A DNA stretch of 64,000 nucleotides from DASRJG01 sp964647625 (GCA_964647625.1 CAZYHZ010000001.1:102668-166667), one strand, 5' to 3'. Shown: positions 7,560-17,056, counted from the first letter of the stretch. Notes: generated by a model not told the origin, from the sequence alone. Program-made: numbers and translations.

Positions 7560-10427
7560 ATGAGCACTGCCGCACGGACGCTGCAGCCGGAAGACGTAGT
7601 CGCGCACTATCGCGTCGTGGGCCCGCTCGGCACGGGCGGCATGGGTGAGGTCTATCTCGCCCAGGACCGGACGCTCGAGCGGAACGTCGCGCTAAAAGTG
7701 CTGCCGCCCCAGTTCGTCAAGGACGAAGAACGACTGCGCCGTTTCGTGCTCGAGGCCAAATCCGCGTCGTCCCTGAGCCACCCGAACATCGTCACCATCT
7801 ATGAGATCGGCAGCGATGTCGTCCGCACGAAGGGGGGCGCGGCCGAGCCCGACTCGGCCCCCGTCCAGTTCATCTCGATGGAGCTGATCCAGGGCCGGAC
7901 CCTGACGACCCTCATCCACGAGGAAAAGACCGACCTCCGGACCCTTCTCGGCTACCTCGCGCAGGCGGCCGAAGGGTTGGCCAAGGCGCACTCGGCGGGG
8001 ATCATCCACCGCGACCTCAAGCCGGGAAACATCATGGTCACGTCCGACGGGTACGCGAAGGTGCTCGATTTCGGGCTCGCCAAGCTCACCGAGCGCACCG
8101 AGACCCCGATGGAAATGTCGAGCGCGCCGACGGTGATGGAGCAGAAGACCGGGGCCGGCGCGGTGATGGGGACGACCGGCTACATGTCCCCGGAGCAGGT
8201 CCGCGGCAAGCCGGTCGATCAGCGGTCCGACGTGTTCTCGTTCGGCTGCGTGCTCTACGAGGCGATCGCCGGGGCGCGGCCGTTCGTCGCGGAGACCGCC
8301 GTCGAGACGATGCACAAGATCCTCAACGACCAGCCCCCGCCGGTCGAGGAGCGGAACAAGAAGGTCCCCGCGGAGCTGCGCCGGATCGTGCGGCGGTGCC
8401 TCGCCAAGAACCCGGACCAGCGGATCCAGTCGATGAAGGACCTCGCCATCGAGCTGCGCGAGGTCGTCGATGAGTGGGACAACCTGGCCCTGACGGCAAC
8501 CTCTGTCGGCACCACGGGTATCGGCGGGGTCGCGCTCGCAGAACGCTCCCGCGCGAGATGGATCGTCCCCGGCGCGCTGCTCACCGCCGTGGTTGCGATC
8601 GCGGTCGCGCTGTGGGCGACGCACCGCGGCAGCCCGGGAGGAGCGGCGGCGCAGGCCGCGCCGAACGTCAAGATCGCGACGCTGACCGACCGCGGGGACG
8701 TCGGCGAGGCCGCGATCTCGAACGACGGCCGCTACCTCGCCTACCTCGCCGGCGAGGTCGGGAAGACGAGCGTCAGGGTGCGGCAGGTGGCCACGGGGAC
8801 CGACCTCGCGGTCGTCCCGTTCGAGGACGGGATCTTCGAGAACCTGTCATTCTCCCCCGACGGCAACTACCTCTTTTATTGCAAGCGCCGCCGCGACGCG
8901 CAGAACTACCGGGCGCTCATGCAGGTCCCCTCCCTCGGCGGAGTCTCACGCGAGCGCGCCTTCGACGTCGACTCGCGCGTGAGCTTCTCCCCGGACGGAA
9001 AGTCGATCGTCTTTGCGCGCGGCGAGCCGCAGAACTCCCGGACGAACCTCGTCGAGCGGGATCTGGACGCCGGCACGGAGCGCGTGCTCACGTCCGTGAC
9101 GAATCCGAGCACGGTGACGGCCGCGCCGGTGTGGTCCCCCGACGGCGCGAACATCGCGGCGGGGGTTCTCGACACGTCCAAGGGTCTGTTCCTGAGCTCA
9201 CTGGTCCTCTACGACGCGAAGACGGGGGCCGCGAAGACGCTCAGGGAGGGCAAGGGCTCGACCATCGAAGGGATCGCGTGGCTCCCCGACGGGAGCGGCC
9301 TCGTCCGGTCGGGCTTCGAGTTCGCGAATTCGATCAGCCGCCAGATCACGATCGTGGACTACCCGGGCGGGACCGTCCGGAGGGTGACGAGCGACAACGG
9401 CGACTACCTACTCCCCACCGTGTCGAAGGGTGACGAGGCGATCGCCGCGGTCCGCCTGAGCCGCACGAGCGACCTGTCGCTCCTCGATCCCGGAGGCAGC
9501 GAGCCGCGCCCGTTGACGTCGTACAGAAACCCCGAGAACTCGCCGTTCAACTTCACGGCCTGTCCGGACGGTTCCGTGATGTATTCGGCGTCTCGCGACA
9601 AAGCGGTCCAGGTCTGGTCGGTCCCCGCGGGGGGAGGATCCCCGAAGTCGCTCTCCGACCCGTCGGCGCTTTCGGTTCGTCCGCGGTGCTTCGCCGGCGG
9701 GTTCGTCATGGACCGGTTCGATCTCGACGGCGGCGCTCACGTGTGGCGGGCCGATCCCGACGGCGCCAATGGGCGCGTCTTGACGCCGGGAGCGGCGGCT
9801 CAATCGGTCGATGTGGCTGCGAACGGCAGCCTGGTCACGTTCACGCCGATCGGGGACGGCGCGATGTGGGTCATTCCCGGCGCCGGCGGGACGGCGCGGA
9901 GCCTGGGCGACAAGACCGGCCTCGGAAAGATCTCTCCCGATGCATCCAAGATCCTGCTGAGCGAGCTGACCACGCGCTCCGACGGCCTGATCGAGCGGAA
10001 GCTCAAATACGTCCCTTCCGGCGGAGGAGCCGGGGTGGACTTGCGGAACATTCCGGTGCGATCCGAGAACCTCAGCTGGACACCGGACGGCGCGGCGATC
10101 ACGTACGTCGACGATTCGGGCCCGGTGTGGAACCTGTTCCGAGCCCCGCTCGACGGCGGAGCGGCGCGGCCGGTGACGTCCTACAAGGAAGGGCGCATCA
10201 CGAAGTACGAGCTGTCGCCGGACGGCCGCCGGCTCGCGGTCGCCCTCACGATCGGCACGGTGACCAACGTCTGGGTCAGCGCCAGCGACGGATCGAAGCC
10301 GACGCAGATCACCCGCTATCCCGCCGACCAGGTCTTCGACCTGCACTGGCTCCCGGATGGAAGCAAGCTCGTGGTGAACGCCGGCAAGGCTAGCCTCGAC
10401 GCGGTGCTGATCCGAAGCTTTCGCTGA
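7560..10427 (+). CDS. Membrane Ser/Thr protein kinase with TolB-like propeller
   Basis: 955 aa from the ATG at 7560; an upstream in-frame ATG at 7416 would add 48 residues of low-complexity sequence and is not preferred. Residues 1-300 are a complete Hanks-type kinase: glycine loop GTGGMGEVY, lysine in VALK, catalytic loop HRDLKPGN, DFGLAK, and MSPEQ. A single transmembrane helix lies near residues 340-360. Residues 375-955 contain repeats with SPDG motifs (for example SFSPDG, WSPDG, LSPDG), the signature of TolB/WD40-like propellers. The topology puts the kinase in the cytoplasm and the propeller in the periplasm as a presumed sensor. No cognate substrate gene is evident nearby; the gene converges on the PAP2 gene, with 38 bp of overlap. 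Confidence 0.92.
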   Translation: MSTAARTLQPEDVVAHYRVVGPLGTGGMGEVYLAQDRTLERNVALKVLPPQFVKDEERLRRFVLEAKSASSLSHPNIVTIYEIGSDVVRTKGGAAEPDSAPVQFISMELIQGRTLTTLIHEEKTDLRTLLGYLAQAAEGLAKAHSAGIIHRDLKPGNIMVTSDGYAKVLDFGLAKLTERTETPMEMSSAPTVMEQKTGAGAVMGTTGYMSPEQVRGKPVDQRSDVFSFGCVLYEAIAGARPFVAETAVETMHKILNDQPPPVEERNKKVPAELRRIVRRCLAKNPDQRIQSMKDLAIELREVVDEWDNLALTATSVGTTGIGGVALAERSRARWIVPGALLTAVVAIAVALWATHRGSPGGAAAQAAPNVKIATLTDRGDVGEAAISNDGRYLAYLAGEVGKTSVRVRQVATGTDLAVVPFEDGIFENLSFSPDGNYLFYCKRRRDAQNYRALMQVPSLGGVSRERAFDVDSRVSFSPDGKSIVFARGEPQNSRTNLVERDLDAGTERVLTSVTNPSTVTAAPVWSPDGANIAAGVLDTSKGLFLSSLVLYDAKTGAAKTLREGKGSTIEGIAWLPDGSGLVRSGFEFANSISRQITIVDYPGGTVRRVTSDNGDYLLPTVSKGDEAIAAVRLSRTSDLSLLDPGGSEPRPLTSYRNPENSPFNFTACPDGSVMYSASRDKAVQVWSVPAGGGSPKSLSDPSALSVRPRCFAGGFVMDRFDLDGGAHVWRADPDGANGRVLTPGAAAQSVDVAANGSLVTFTPIGDGAMWVIPGAGGTARSLGDKTGLGKISPDASKILLSELTTRSDGLIERKLKYVPSGGGAGVDLRNIPVRSENLSWTPDGAAITYVDDSGPVWNLFRAPLDGGAARPVTSYKEGRITKYELSPDGRRLAVALTIGTVTNVWVSASDGSKPTQITRYPADQVFDLHWLPDGSKLVVNAGKASLDAVLIRSFR

Positions 10428-11079
10428 GCGCCGGTGCGGTCTCGGCCGCCCGCTTGGGACGCACGGGCGCGAGATCTTCGCCCCAAGAGGTCTTTGCAAT
10501 CAGGTACCGGACGTACCGGGCGATGACGAGTCCGATCCACAGGCCCGCGAAGATGTCCGACGGCCAGTGCGCGCCCCGGTAGATCCGCTCGTGGCAGACG
10601 AGCGCGGCCAGCGTGTATCCCGGCACGGCGGCGGCCGGCGCGAACTGCGCCAGCGTGTGCGCCGCGCTGAACATGATCGCGGAGTGGCTCGAAGGGAACC
10701 GTCCGTACCTGGCCTTGAGCCAGGACATTCCGGCGATGTGGTTGACCTCGGGCCCCTGGCGGCCGATGACCTCCTTCATCACGGAGGTGACCGTCCCGGC
10801 GAGAAGCGCCGTCAACAACATCGCGAGCCCCGCACGGCGGATCTTGCGCCGCCGCGCCAGCAATCCCGCGAAGACCAGGAGGAGGGCCACGGCGGCCGGG
10901 AACGTGGCCCCGCGAAGCTGCGAGACGCGATCGGTCAGCCAATCCAGGAAGGGGGACCGGAATCCGGAGATCGCGGCGTAGATCTTCTCGTCCCAGACGA
11001 GCAGCGCGGAGAGAATGATCGCGGCCGCGAGGTGCGGAAGCCACCGCTTGGTGGTGGCCCGGATCTTCATCGCCGTCAT
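10390..11079 (-). CDS. PAP2-family membrane phosphatase
   Basis: 229 aa. The ATG at 11079 overlaps the stop of the upstream GT39 gene in an ATGA arrangement, which indicates translational coupling; a longer reading to 11283 would lie inside the upstream gene and is rejected. About six hydrophobic segments are visible. Phosphatase motifs are present: K-x-V-x-GRQGP, PSSHSA (motif 2) and R-x5-HWPSD (motif 3, with the catalytic His). The family hydrolyses lipid phosphates such as phosphatidic acid or undecaprenyl pyrophosphate. Pairing with a lipid-linked sugar transferase suggests recycling of the lipid carrier or modification of lipid A; the substrate is inferred only. The 3' end overlaps the convergent kinase gene by 38 bp. 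Confidence 0.88.
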   Translation of the reverse strand: MTAMKIRATTKRWLPHLAAAIILSALLVWDEKIYAAISGFRSPFLDWLTDRVSQLRGATFPAAVALLLVFAGLLARRRKIRRAGLAMLLTALLAGTVTSVMKEVIGRQGPEVNHIAGMSWLKARYGRFPSSHSAIMFSAAHTLAQFAPAAAVPGYTLAALVCHERIYRGAHWPSDIFAGLWIGLVIARYVRYLIAKTSWGEDLAPVRPKRAAETAPALSESFGSAPRRG

Positions 11080-12740
11080 CGGGCCTCCTGGGCCTGGACA
11101 CGATAGATCGTCCGCTTGCGGTTGCCAAATACGAGCTGCAGCGGAACGCCGAGCGCGCTTTCCGCGGACCGGTCGCCCGCCCGCGTGACCACCCAGGCGC
11201 TGCCCGAGGTCGACAGCGCCCGGCGCGCCGCGGCAGGATCGTCGGTCGCGAGCGTCGCGTCGGGCCGAACCTTCATCCCCCACTCCAGCTCGCCGGTCCA
11301 GCCGAAAAGCAAGGAAGGACGCCCGAGGTAGTACTCGAGGCTCGGCATGGGGACGTGGTAGAGGACGACCGCGTCGCCGGGTTTCGCCTCCTTCGCGAGA
11401 CGCTCACCGACCGGCCGGGTGCCGAGCTCGACGTCGGCCACCGATGCGCCGCCGATGAAGATCGAAAACGTCAGCACCTGGCCCGCCGCGGCGACCGCGA
11501 GGACCGATCGCGCGCGCTTCAGCAGTGCGAGAAGAATCTGCCCCGCCCCGACCGCCGCATAGACGGCGACGATCGCCCAGGGCCACACGCCGATCTCGGA
11601 GATCGCCAGGCGGCCGTCGTTCGCCATGAAACGGCGTAACCCGACAAAGAAGACGGGGGCCAGGAGAAGGAGAACGATGCCCGTCCCGATGCCCGCGCGC
11701 CGCACGCGGCGGGCGGTGTCGGCGGCGACGCCCGGATCCCAGAGTGTCGCGAGGTACCCCCCGATGAGGATCGCCAGCGGCGGATAGGCGGGCAGGATGT
11801 AGCCCATCAGCTTCTCGTGAGCGACGCTGAAGAAAACGAAGATGAGCCCGAACCAGGACCAGAGGAACGCCGAAAGGTCCCGCCGGGCCGCAAGCCACGC
11901 CGCGGCGCCCGGAAGGAGGGCGATCCACGGGAAGAAGCCGAACGCAACGACCGGGATGAAGAACCAGAGCGGCGCCGGGTGTTCCTGCGCGGTCCCCGTG
12001 AACCGCGCGACGTGCTGGTCGAAGATGAAATAGTGAAGGAACTGCGGCACGCGCCGCTCGATCAGGAAGAACCAAGGGAGCACCACCGCGGCGGTCAGTG
12101 CGGCGCCGGTCACCGGGCGCATCTCCCACGGCAACCGCCACTGCTTTCTCCACAGCATGAACACCGTCACGACACCGCATGGGAGAGCGACACCGAGAAT
12201 CCCCTTGGCGAGTGTCGCCATCGCCATCCCGAAGAAGAAGACGAGATACAGGGAGCGGCGGCGTGTGTGCCACGCCGCGTAGAACCCGGCGAGCGCGACC
12301 GCGATCCACCCGGAGAGGATCATGTCGGTCGTCATGTAGCGGGCCTGCACGAACCATTGCGTGCTCAGCGCGAGAACCGCCGCGGACAGAAGCGCCGCCC
12401 TGTCACCGAGCGCGAGCCTCGCGACGGCGGCGGCGGCGGCGATCCCGATCAAGCCCATGATCGCGACCGGCAGGCGGGCGGCAAACTCGTTGCGGCCGAG
12501 CATCCGGAAGCAGCCCGCGATCATCCAGTAGGAGAGCGGCGGCTTCTCGAGGTACGGGAATCCCTGAAGCTGCGGGACGACGAGATCGCCCGTGCGGAGC
12601 ATCGCCGTCGCGACGGACACGTGGCGTCCTTCTTCGGGGTCGAAGATCCCGACCGTCGTCAACCCGGAAAGGTAGAGGACGACGATCCCTGCGAGCAGGA
12701 GGTATCCGGTGAATTTTTTCTGCTGGACCGATAAACCCAC
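11076..12740 (-). CDS. Glycosyltransferase family 39 (ArnT/PMT-like) membrane protein
   Basis: 554 aa from a GTG at 12740, with a GGAGGGG site upstream. It has about 12 membrane segments. The N-terminal part carries the GT-C acidic motif FDPEEGRHV following the first helix and the region EKPPLSYW, both typical of ArnT-like 4-amino-arabinose or undecaprenyl-phosphate-sugar transferases. The C-terminal 110 residues form a periplasmic domain. The enzyme would move a sugar from a polyprenyl-phosphate carrier to a lipid or protein at the periplasmic face. It is translationally coupled to the downstream PAP2 phosphatase. The acceptor is not known. Confidence 0.88.
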   Translation of the reverse strand: MGLSVQQKKFTGYLLLAGIVVLYLSGLTTVGIFDPEEGRHVSVATAMLRTGDLVVPQLQGFPYLEKPPLSYWMIAGCFRMLGRNEFAARLPVAIMGLIGIAAAAAVARLALGDRAALLSAAVLALSTQWFVQARYMTTDMILSGWIAVALAGFYAAWHTRRRSLYLVFFFGMAMATLAKGILGVALPCGVVTVFMLWRKQWRLPWEMRPVTGAALTAAVVLPWFFLIERRVPQFLHYFIFDQHVARFTGTAQEHPAPLWFFIPVVAFGFFPWIALLPGAAAWLAARRDLSAFLWSWFGLIFVFFSVAHEKLMGYILPAYPPLAILIGGYLATLWDPGVAADTARRVRRAGIGTGIVLLLLAPVFFVGLRRFMANDGRLAISEIGVWPWAIVAVYAAVGAGQILLALLKRARSVLAVAAAGQVLTFSIFIGGASVADVELGTRPVGERLAKEAKPGDAVVLYHVPMPSLEYYLGRPSLLFGWTGELEWGMKVRPDATLATDDPAAARRALSTSGSAWVVTRAGDRSAESALGVPLQLVFGNRKRTIYRVQAQEAR

Positions 12741-12800
12741 GGCGTGCGAGCGCCCCTCCAGCCTCCTGCCACGATCTGCGACAGCCGATGGTAACCGAGC

Positions 12801-13068
12801 TTATCGAGCGCTGCACACGAGGCCGGCGCGTGGGGAGTCGTCCCAGCGGGATCCGAGACTGCCGGCCGCACAGGCGTTGGTCGCATCCACCAGATAGAAG
12901 TAGGCGATCGCCGACGGCGTAGCCCACGAGATCGTCCTCGAAAGCCGCGCCGCCGAGAGAGTTACCCTGCGGTCAGGGGTGCGCCCACGAAAAGCGAAAA
13001 TCCGTCGCAACCGCGGGGAGCGAAGACGCGGCAAGCGCCGCGATCATGATCGTGACGCCGACTCGCAT
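12801..13068 (-). pseudogene. Relic of a YCF48-like secreted protein fused to a C-terminal tail
   Basis: An ATG at 13068 opens a clear signal peptide (MRVGVTIMIAALAASSLPAVA) and the words FRFSWAHP. An in-frame TGA follows, and then the same frame continues PQGNSLGGAAFEDDLVGYAVGD, the usual first blade of YCF48/BNR-type proteins (W.NP.PQGN.L....F.D...GYAVGD). Immediately after GYAVGD the coding sense shifts to another frame reading AYFYLVDATNACAAGSLG to a TAA at 12801. That second part matches the C-terminal tail shared by other secreted proteins in the window. The structure fits a gene that suffered a nonsense change and a large internal deletion. The ATG is 2 bp after the stop of the kelch gene 13071-15485. 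Confidence 0.72.
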
Positions 13069-13070
13069 GT

Positions 13071-15485
13071 CTACGGACACGGGTTCGCGTTCGGCCGCGG
13101 CGATCCCGCGCTGTTCGTTCCCAGGCCGCCCTCGACGCCGCCGGTCACCCCCGTGACCAGCGAGAACTTCACGGTACCGGACGGCGGCGCGGACACGTCC
13201 GCGACGAAGACGTCGGCGACGTTGCAGTTCCTGGCCGCGGACGGATTCGAGCCGGGGGCCTGCGTGTACACGCCCGTCGCGCGCAGCACGGCGAGATCAC
13301 CGAAGTACACGTTCCACGACGCCGGGCCCGATTCCTGCTGCCATTCGACCTTGTTCTTGTCGTCGGTCCCGAACACGTAGATCAACCCATCGCTCGTGTC
13401 GCACGCATCCCCCGTGCCGTCGTGGTCGACGTCCGACTGGGATGGATTCGTCACCGTCGGGCAGTTGTCGCAGGCGTCCCCGAAGGCGTCGGCGTCCGAG
13501 TTGTCCTGCGTGGCGTTCGAGTTGTGCGGGCAGTTGTCGCAGGCGTCGCCGCGAAAGTCACCGTCCGAATCCAATTGGTCGGCGTTGGCGACCAGGTAGC
13601 AGTTGTCGCAGACGTCTCCCAGGCCGTCGCCGTCCAGGTCCGACTGGCCCGGGTTGTATCGTCCCGGGCAGTTGTCGCAAAGGTCGTGGATGCCGTCCAG
13701 GTCGGAGTCTTCGGCCACCGGGCCCTCGTCGACCTTTCCATCGCAATCGTTGTCGATGCCGTCGCAGACCTCGGTCACGCCGGGATGGACCGCGGCGTTG
13801 TTGTCGTCGCAGTCCAGCCCGTTGGGCGCGTACCCCGGCGGCACGCTTCCGGTTTCCGTCGTGGTCGAGTCGGCGGGGTCGCCGTAGCCGTCGCCGTCGA
13901 GATCGCGATAGATCGTCGCCGGAGCGCAATAGCGGCCGCCGGTGTTGCCGGGAGTGCTGGTCGTGCCGCCGGCGCCCCAGACGATCATCTGGCTACCGGT
14001 CCAGACTGCGGTGTGGTAGAGGCGCGGCGACGGCACGTTCGCTCCCATCGAAGTCGCAACCCATGATCCGCTGGTGGGCTCGTAGCGCCCGCCGGTGTTG
14101 GTGCTCACCACAGGAGCCTGTGAATCGTATCCGCCCCAGACGATCATCTCCGTCCCCGTCCATACCGCCGTGACATAGGACCGGCCCGGCGGCGCACCGG
14201 GGATCGGGGTCGGCATCCACGAATCCGTGGCTGGATCGTACCGGCCGCCTGTGTTGGAGTTGGCGGCCCCATTGCTGCCGCCACCCCAGACGATCATTTC
14301 TTTTCCGGTCCAGACGGCGGCGTGGTAGTCCCGCGCCGCCGGAGTGTTCACGTCGATCGCGGTCTGAGTCCACGAGTCGGTGACGGGGTTGTAGCGTGCG
14401 CCGGACTTGTAGAGGGCGCCGCCGCTATTTCCATCGCCTCCGCCCCAGATGATCATCTCGGCTCCCGTCCAGACGGCGCTGTTGCCGTACCGGTTGAACG
14501 GAACGTTCACCGGCGTGTTCACCTGCCACGAATTCGTCGATGGGGTGTATCGCGCTCCGCGGTTATTCCCGCCGCCCCAGACGATCATCTGAGTCCCGGT
14601 CCAGACGGCGCTCGGCTGGCCGGCGAAGAACACGCCGGTGGATGTCGGTGTCCAGGTGTCGGATGCGGGGTTGTAGCGATCGCCTGTGCTTCCGGCGCCT
14701 CCGGCCGAGCCGACGACGATCATCTCGGTGCCGGTCCACACGGCCGAAGGGGTGCCTCGCGCTGCTGGGCCCGGCGTCTCGTCGTCACCCGAAAACGTCG
14801 GCAGCCAGGAGTCCGTCGCGGGATAGTACCGGCCACCGGTATTCAGTGCGGTGAAGTTCGCGGTACCCCCGAACACGATCATCTCGGCTCCCGTCCACAC
14901 CGCGGCGTGCTGCGCTCGTCCCTGGGGAGCACCGTTCGTCGTGGTCGCCACCCACGTGTCGTTCGTGCAGGAGGGTGCCGCGGGCGACGGCAGCGTGAAC
15001 GCGCCGGCCGCCTCGATCGTGGTCGAAATCGATTCGCGATCGATCTTGCGCCACGTGTCGGACGACGGTGGAAGGAGCCGGTCGGCGAGCGCCGGCCGCA
15101 CGAGCGTCTCCGCGATCAGGAATGGATCGTCCTGGAGCGCCGCGTACAGCTCGCGAAGGGTCGCGGGGTCTTTCGTCTCCGCCGCCATCCGGTCCAGCTC
15201 GGCCTGAAGCGACGCCGTGTTGATCGCTTGCGCGAGGACGGTCGATCTCTTCAGCGTGTCGGCAATGCGGGCGCGGATCGAAGCGTCCGGCAAGAGCGCC
15301 GACAGCGGGGGCTTCGGGCCCGGGTTGTCCTTCGGCCAGATCCGGTGATCCCAGTAGACCTGCTCGATCGCCCGCGCCGCTTCGACTCGTTGCTCGAGCG
15401 ACAGCGTCCGGCCCATCCCCGCCGCTCGGCCGGAAACCAGCGCCGGCAGGCAGATCGAGACTGCGAGAACGACGGGTGCTCTCAT
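13071..15485 (-). CDS. Kelch-repeat secreted protein with thrombospondin-3-like stalk
   Basis: 804 aa. Signal peptide in residues 1-23, then the shared N-terminal helical domain (EQRVEAARAIEQVYWDHRIW ... ELYAALQDDPFLIAETLVRP) to about residue 145. Residues 175-520 hold seven kelch-like motifs (WTG.EMIVWGG / GGRYDP), enough for one seven-bladed propeller. A MopT-like segment follows (DLDGDGYGDP, CDGIDNDCDG), then five thrombospondin type 3-like repeats with the word CDNC and D-x-D-x-DG calcium ligands. The last 95 residues form an FN3-like tail (W..Y.GDL.VLR.TGVYTQAPGSN...C) that closely matches the protein at 23009-26272. It is transcribed divergently from the ECF sigma operon. The extracellular location is well supported; the ligand is unknown. 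Confidence 0.88.
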   Translation of the reverse strand: MRAPVVLAVSICLPALVSGRAAGMGRTLSLEQRVEAARAIEQVYWDHRIWPKDNPGPKPPLSALLPDASIRARIADTLKRSTVLAQAINTASLQAELDRMAAETKDPATLRELYAALQDDPFLIAETLVRPALADRLLPPSSDTWRKIDRESISTTIEAAGAFTLPSPAAPSCTNDTWVATTTNGAPQGRAQHAAVWTGAEMIVFGGTANFTALNTGGRYYPATDSWLPTFSGDDETPGPAARGTPSAVWTGTEMIVVGSAGGAGSTGDRYNPASDTWTPTSTGVFFAGQPSAVWTGTQMIVWGGGNNRGARYTPSTNSWQVNTPVNVPFNRYGNSAVWTGAEMIIWGGGDGNSGGALYKSGARYNPVTDSWTQTAIDVNTPAARDYHAAVWTGKEMIVWGGGSNGAANSNTGGRYDPATDSWMPTPIPGAPPGRSYVTAVWTGTEMIVWGGYDSQAPVVSTNTGGRYEPTSGSWVATSMGANVPSPRLYHTAVWTGSQMIVWGAGGTTSTPGNTGGRYCAPATIYRDLDGDGYGDPADSTTTETGSVPPGYAPNGLDCDDNNAAVHPGVTEVCDGIDNDCDGKVDEGPVAEDSDLDGIHDLCDNCPGRYNPGQSDLDGDGLGDVCDNCYLVANADQLDSDGDFRGDACDNCPHNSNATQDNSDADAFGDACDNCPTVTNPSQSDVDHDGTGDACDTSDGLIYVFGTDDKNKVEWQQESGPASWNVYFGDLAVLRATGVYTQAPGSNPSAARNCNVADVFVADVSAPPSGTVKFSLVTGVTGGVEGGLGTNSAGSPRPNANPCP
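13925..14950 (-). repeat. Array of 7 kelch-coding repeats
   Basis: Seven imperfect repeats of about 140-170 bp in the 13071-15485 gene, each encoding WTG..MI(V/I)WG. This is exactly half the number counted in the three other kelch genes of the window. Confidence 0.8.
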
Positions 15486-15592
15486 CGGCGCGCCCCCCTG
15501 CCGTGTTATACCGCCAAGACGCCCCGGTGACCTTTTTTTCGGCCGAATGCTAACGGACGCCCCTGGCCTCGTGTCTTTATGGACCGGAGGAC

Positions 15593-16150
15593 GTGTTGGA
15601 ACCGACGGATGACGAGCTGATCGCCGAGATCGGGGCGGGATCGGACCTGGCCTTCGACCGGCTGATGCGGAGATACCGCCGCCTCGTCTACCGGGTCGCC
15701 TACGGGTTCACCGGTGACCCGGACGACGCGCTCGACGTCGTCCAGGAAACGTTCCTGAAGGTCCACACGCGGCTTTCGAGCTTCCGCGGCGAGGGCACCG
15801 TCAGGAACTGGATCGTGCGGATCGCTTCGAACGAAGCGATGAACTGGAAGCGCTCGTCCCTGCGCGCCGCCGCGAGCGAGCTCGACGATTCGAGCGAGCC
15901 GGCGGTCGACCCGCACTCCGAGCGCGACCCGGCGGGCCGCGCGATCGAGGGGCGGGTGCTGACGCGTTCGCTCGCGGCGCTCGGCCCGCGACACCGGCTG
16001 GCGATCGTTCTTCGCTACTTCGGGGAACGCTCGACGCGTGAGATCGCCGCGGCGCTCGAGTGCAGCGAAGGCACCGCCCGCAACGTCCTGTTCCGCGGGC
16101 TCGCCAAGCTGCGCACCTTGATGACCGATTCCCAGGAGTCACTCCGATGA
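15593..16150 (+). CDS. ECF-type RNA polymerase sigma factor
   Basis: 185 aa. The start is GTG at 15593 or TTG at 15596; GGAGG at 15585-15589 is close to both. Sigma region 2 is seen around residues 20-90 (DLAFDRLMRRYRRLVYRVAY, DALDVVQETFLKVH) and region 4 around 125-180 (LGPRHRLAIVLRYFGERSTREIAAAL, EGTARNVLFRGLAKLR). No region 1.1 or 3 is present, as expected for the ECF group. Its stop overlaps the ATG of the anti-sigma gene (ATGA), a standard sigma/anti-sigma arrangement. It probably directs its own operon, including the DUF4097 gene; a promoter such as GTGACC-N16-GCTAAC at 15528-15555 is possible but weak. Confidence 0.9.
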   Translation: MLEPTDDELIAEIGAGSDLAFDRLMRRYRRLVYRVAYGFTGDPDDALDVVQETFLKVHTRLSSFRGEGTVRNWIVRIASNEAMNWKRSSLRAAASELDDSSEPAVDPHSERDPAGRAIEGRVLTRSLAALGPRHRLAIVLRYFGERSTREIAAALECSEGTARNVLFRGLAKLRTLMTDSQESLR

Positions 16151-17043
16151 GCGACTGTTCCCGCTTCGAACCGATGTTCGAGCGTTTTCTCACGTCCGAG
16201 CTCGACCCGCAGTCGGTGTCGGACCTTCTGGCTCACACCGCGAGCTGCGAAGACTGCCGCCGCCTGCTGTCGATTCACGGCGACCTCACGGGCGCCGGCG
16301 CGCGCGTGCCGGAGCCGGACGAGAGCGAATTCGATTTCCGCCAGGAGCGCGTCCTGCGGCAGGTCTCGCGCAGGCGCTCCGGCCGCCGTCTTCGTGTCGC
16401 AGCGCTCGCGGCGGGGTTGATCCTGCCGTTCGCCGTCGGACTGCTCATCGGCCGCGCCACCGTGTCGACGCCCGGCGCGTCCGCGCGTCTGATGGATTCG
16501 CTTTACGCCGAGGCGGCGTCCAATCGGGCGCTCGCGGACGTCGAGGACTCGCCGTTCACCTACTCGAACGTGTCGTACCGGCGGCTTCCGCACGATCGCG
16601 TCGCGCTCGATTTCGACGTCACGACCCACCTGGCGGCCGTCGAGTCGATCCGCTCGCCCCTCGCTCGCGAGATCGTCGCGCAGTCGCTCCTGAACCCCGC
16701 GAGCGTCGGCGAGCGCCTGAAGGCGATGTCGTTCGCCGCGGGCGGATCCGATCCGACGGTCGAGAAGGCGGTTCTCTTCGCGCTGCGCCGCGACGACAGC
16801 GTCGCCGTCCGGCTCGCCGCTCTGACCGTCCTGTGCGGCCGCCTCGACGACGATGCGGTGCGCGCTGCCTTGATGGACTCGCTACGCGACGACCCGTCGG
16901 TCCAGGTCCGGCTGGCGGCGCTCGAGTCGCTGGCCGCGCGTCCCGTCGATCGCAGCAAGATCCGCGAGGCGCTCCGCGTGCGGCCCGCCCCGGGAAACGA
17001 GGCGCTGGTCGTCCGGCTCGCCGAAATCGAAAAACAACTCTGA
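16147..17043 (+). CDS. Zinc-finger anti-sigma factor with periplasmic HEAT-like domain
   Basis: 298 aa; the ATG at 16147 overlaps the sigma gene stop by 4 bp. The N-terminal cytoplasmic domain has the anti-sigma zinc motif H-x3-C-x2-C (HTASCEDC) near residues 30-37. One transmembrane helix lies near residues 78-100. Residues 175-295, predicted periplasmic, contain helical repeats of the HEAT type (VEKAVLFALRRDDSVAVRLAALTVL, LRDDPSVQVRLAALESL). It would hold the ECF sigma factor inactive at the membrane until a periplasmic signal arrives. The HEAT-like sensor domain is not the usual C-terminus for this class and may be the protein-protein sensing surface. Confidence 0.88.
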   Translation: MSDCSRFEPMFERFLTSELDPQSVSDLLAHTASCEDCRRLLSIHGDLTGAGARVPEPDESEFDFRQERVLRQVSRRRSGRRLRVAALAAGLILPFAVGLLIGRATVSTPGASARLMDSLYAEAASNRALADVEDSPFTYSNVSYRRLPHDRVALDFDVTTHLAAVESIRSPLAREIVAQSLLNPASVGERLKAMSFAAGGSDPTVEKAVLFALRRDDSVAVRLAALTVLCGRLDDDAVRAALMDSLRDDPSVQVRLAALESLAARPVDRSKIREALRVRPAPGNEALVVRLAEIEKQL

Positions 17044-17056
17044 AGGAGGAGCTTCC

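Noticed and set aside
4540..7563. Long plus-strand frame (1007 codons) antisense to the BNR protein
   Set aside because: Composition is low-complexity Arg/Asp/Val, and the opposite strand has clear BNR and choice-of-anchor-D motifs.
15528..15556. ECF-type autoregulatory promoter before the sigma gene (GTGACC-N16-GCTAAC)
   Set aside because: Spacing is plausible but the words do not match a known ECF consensus well enough to list as a feature.
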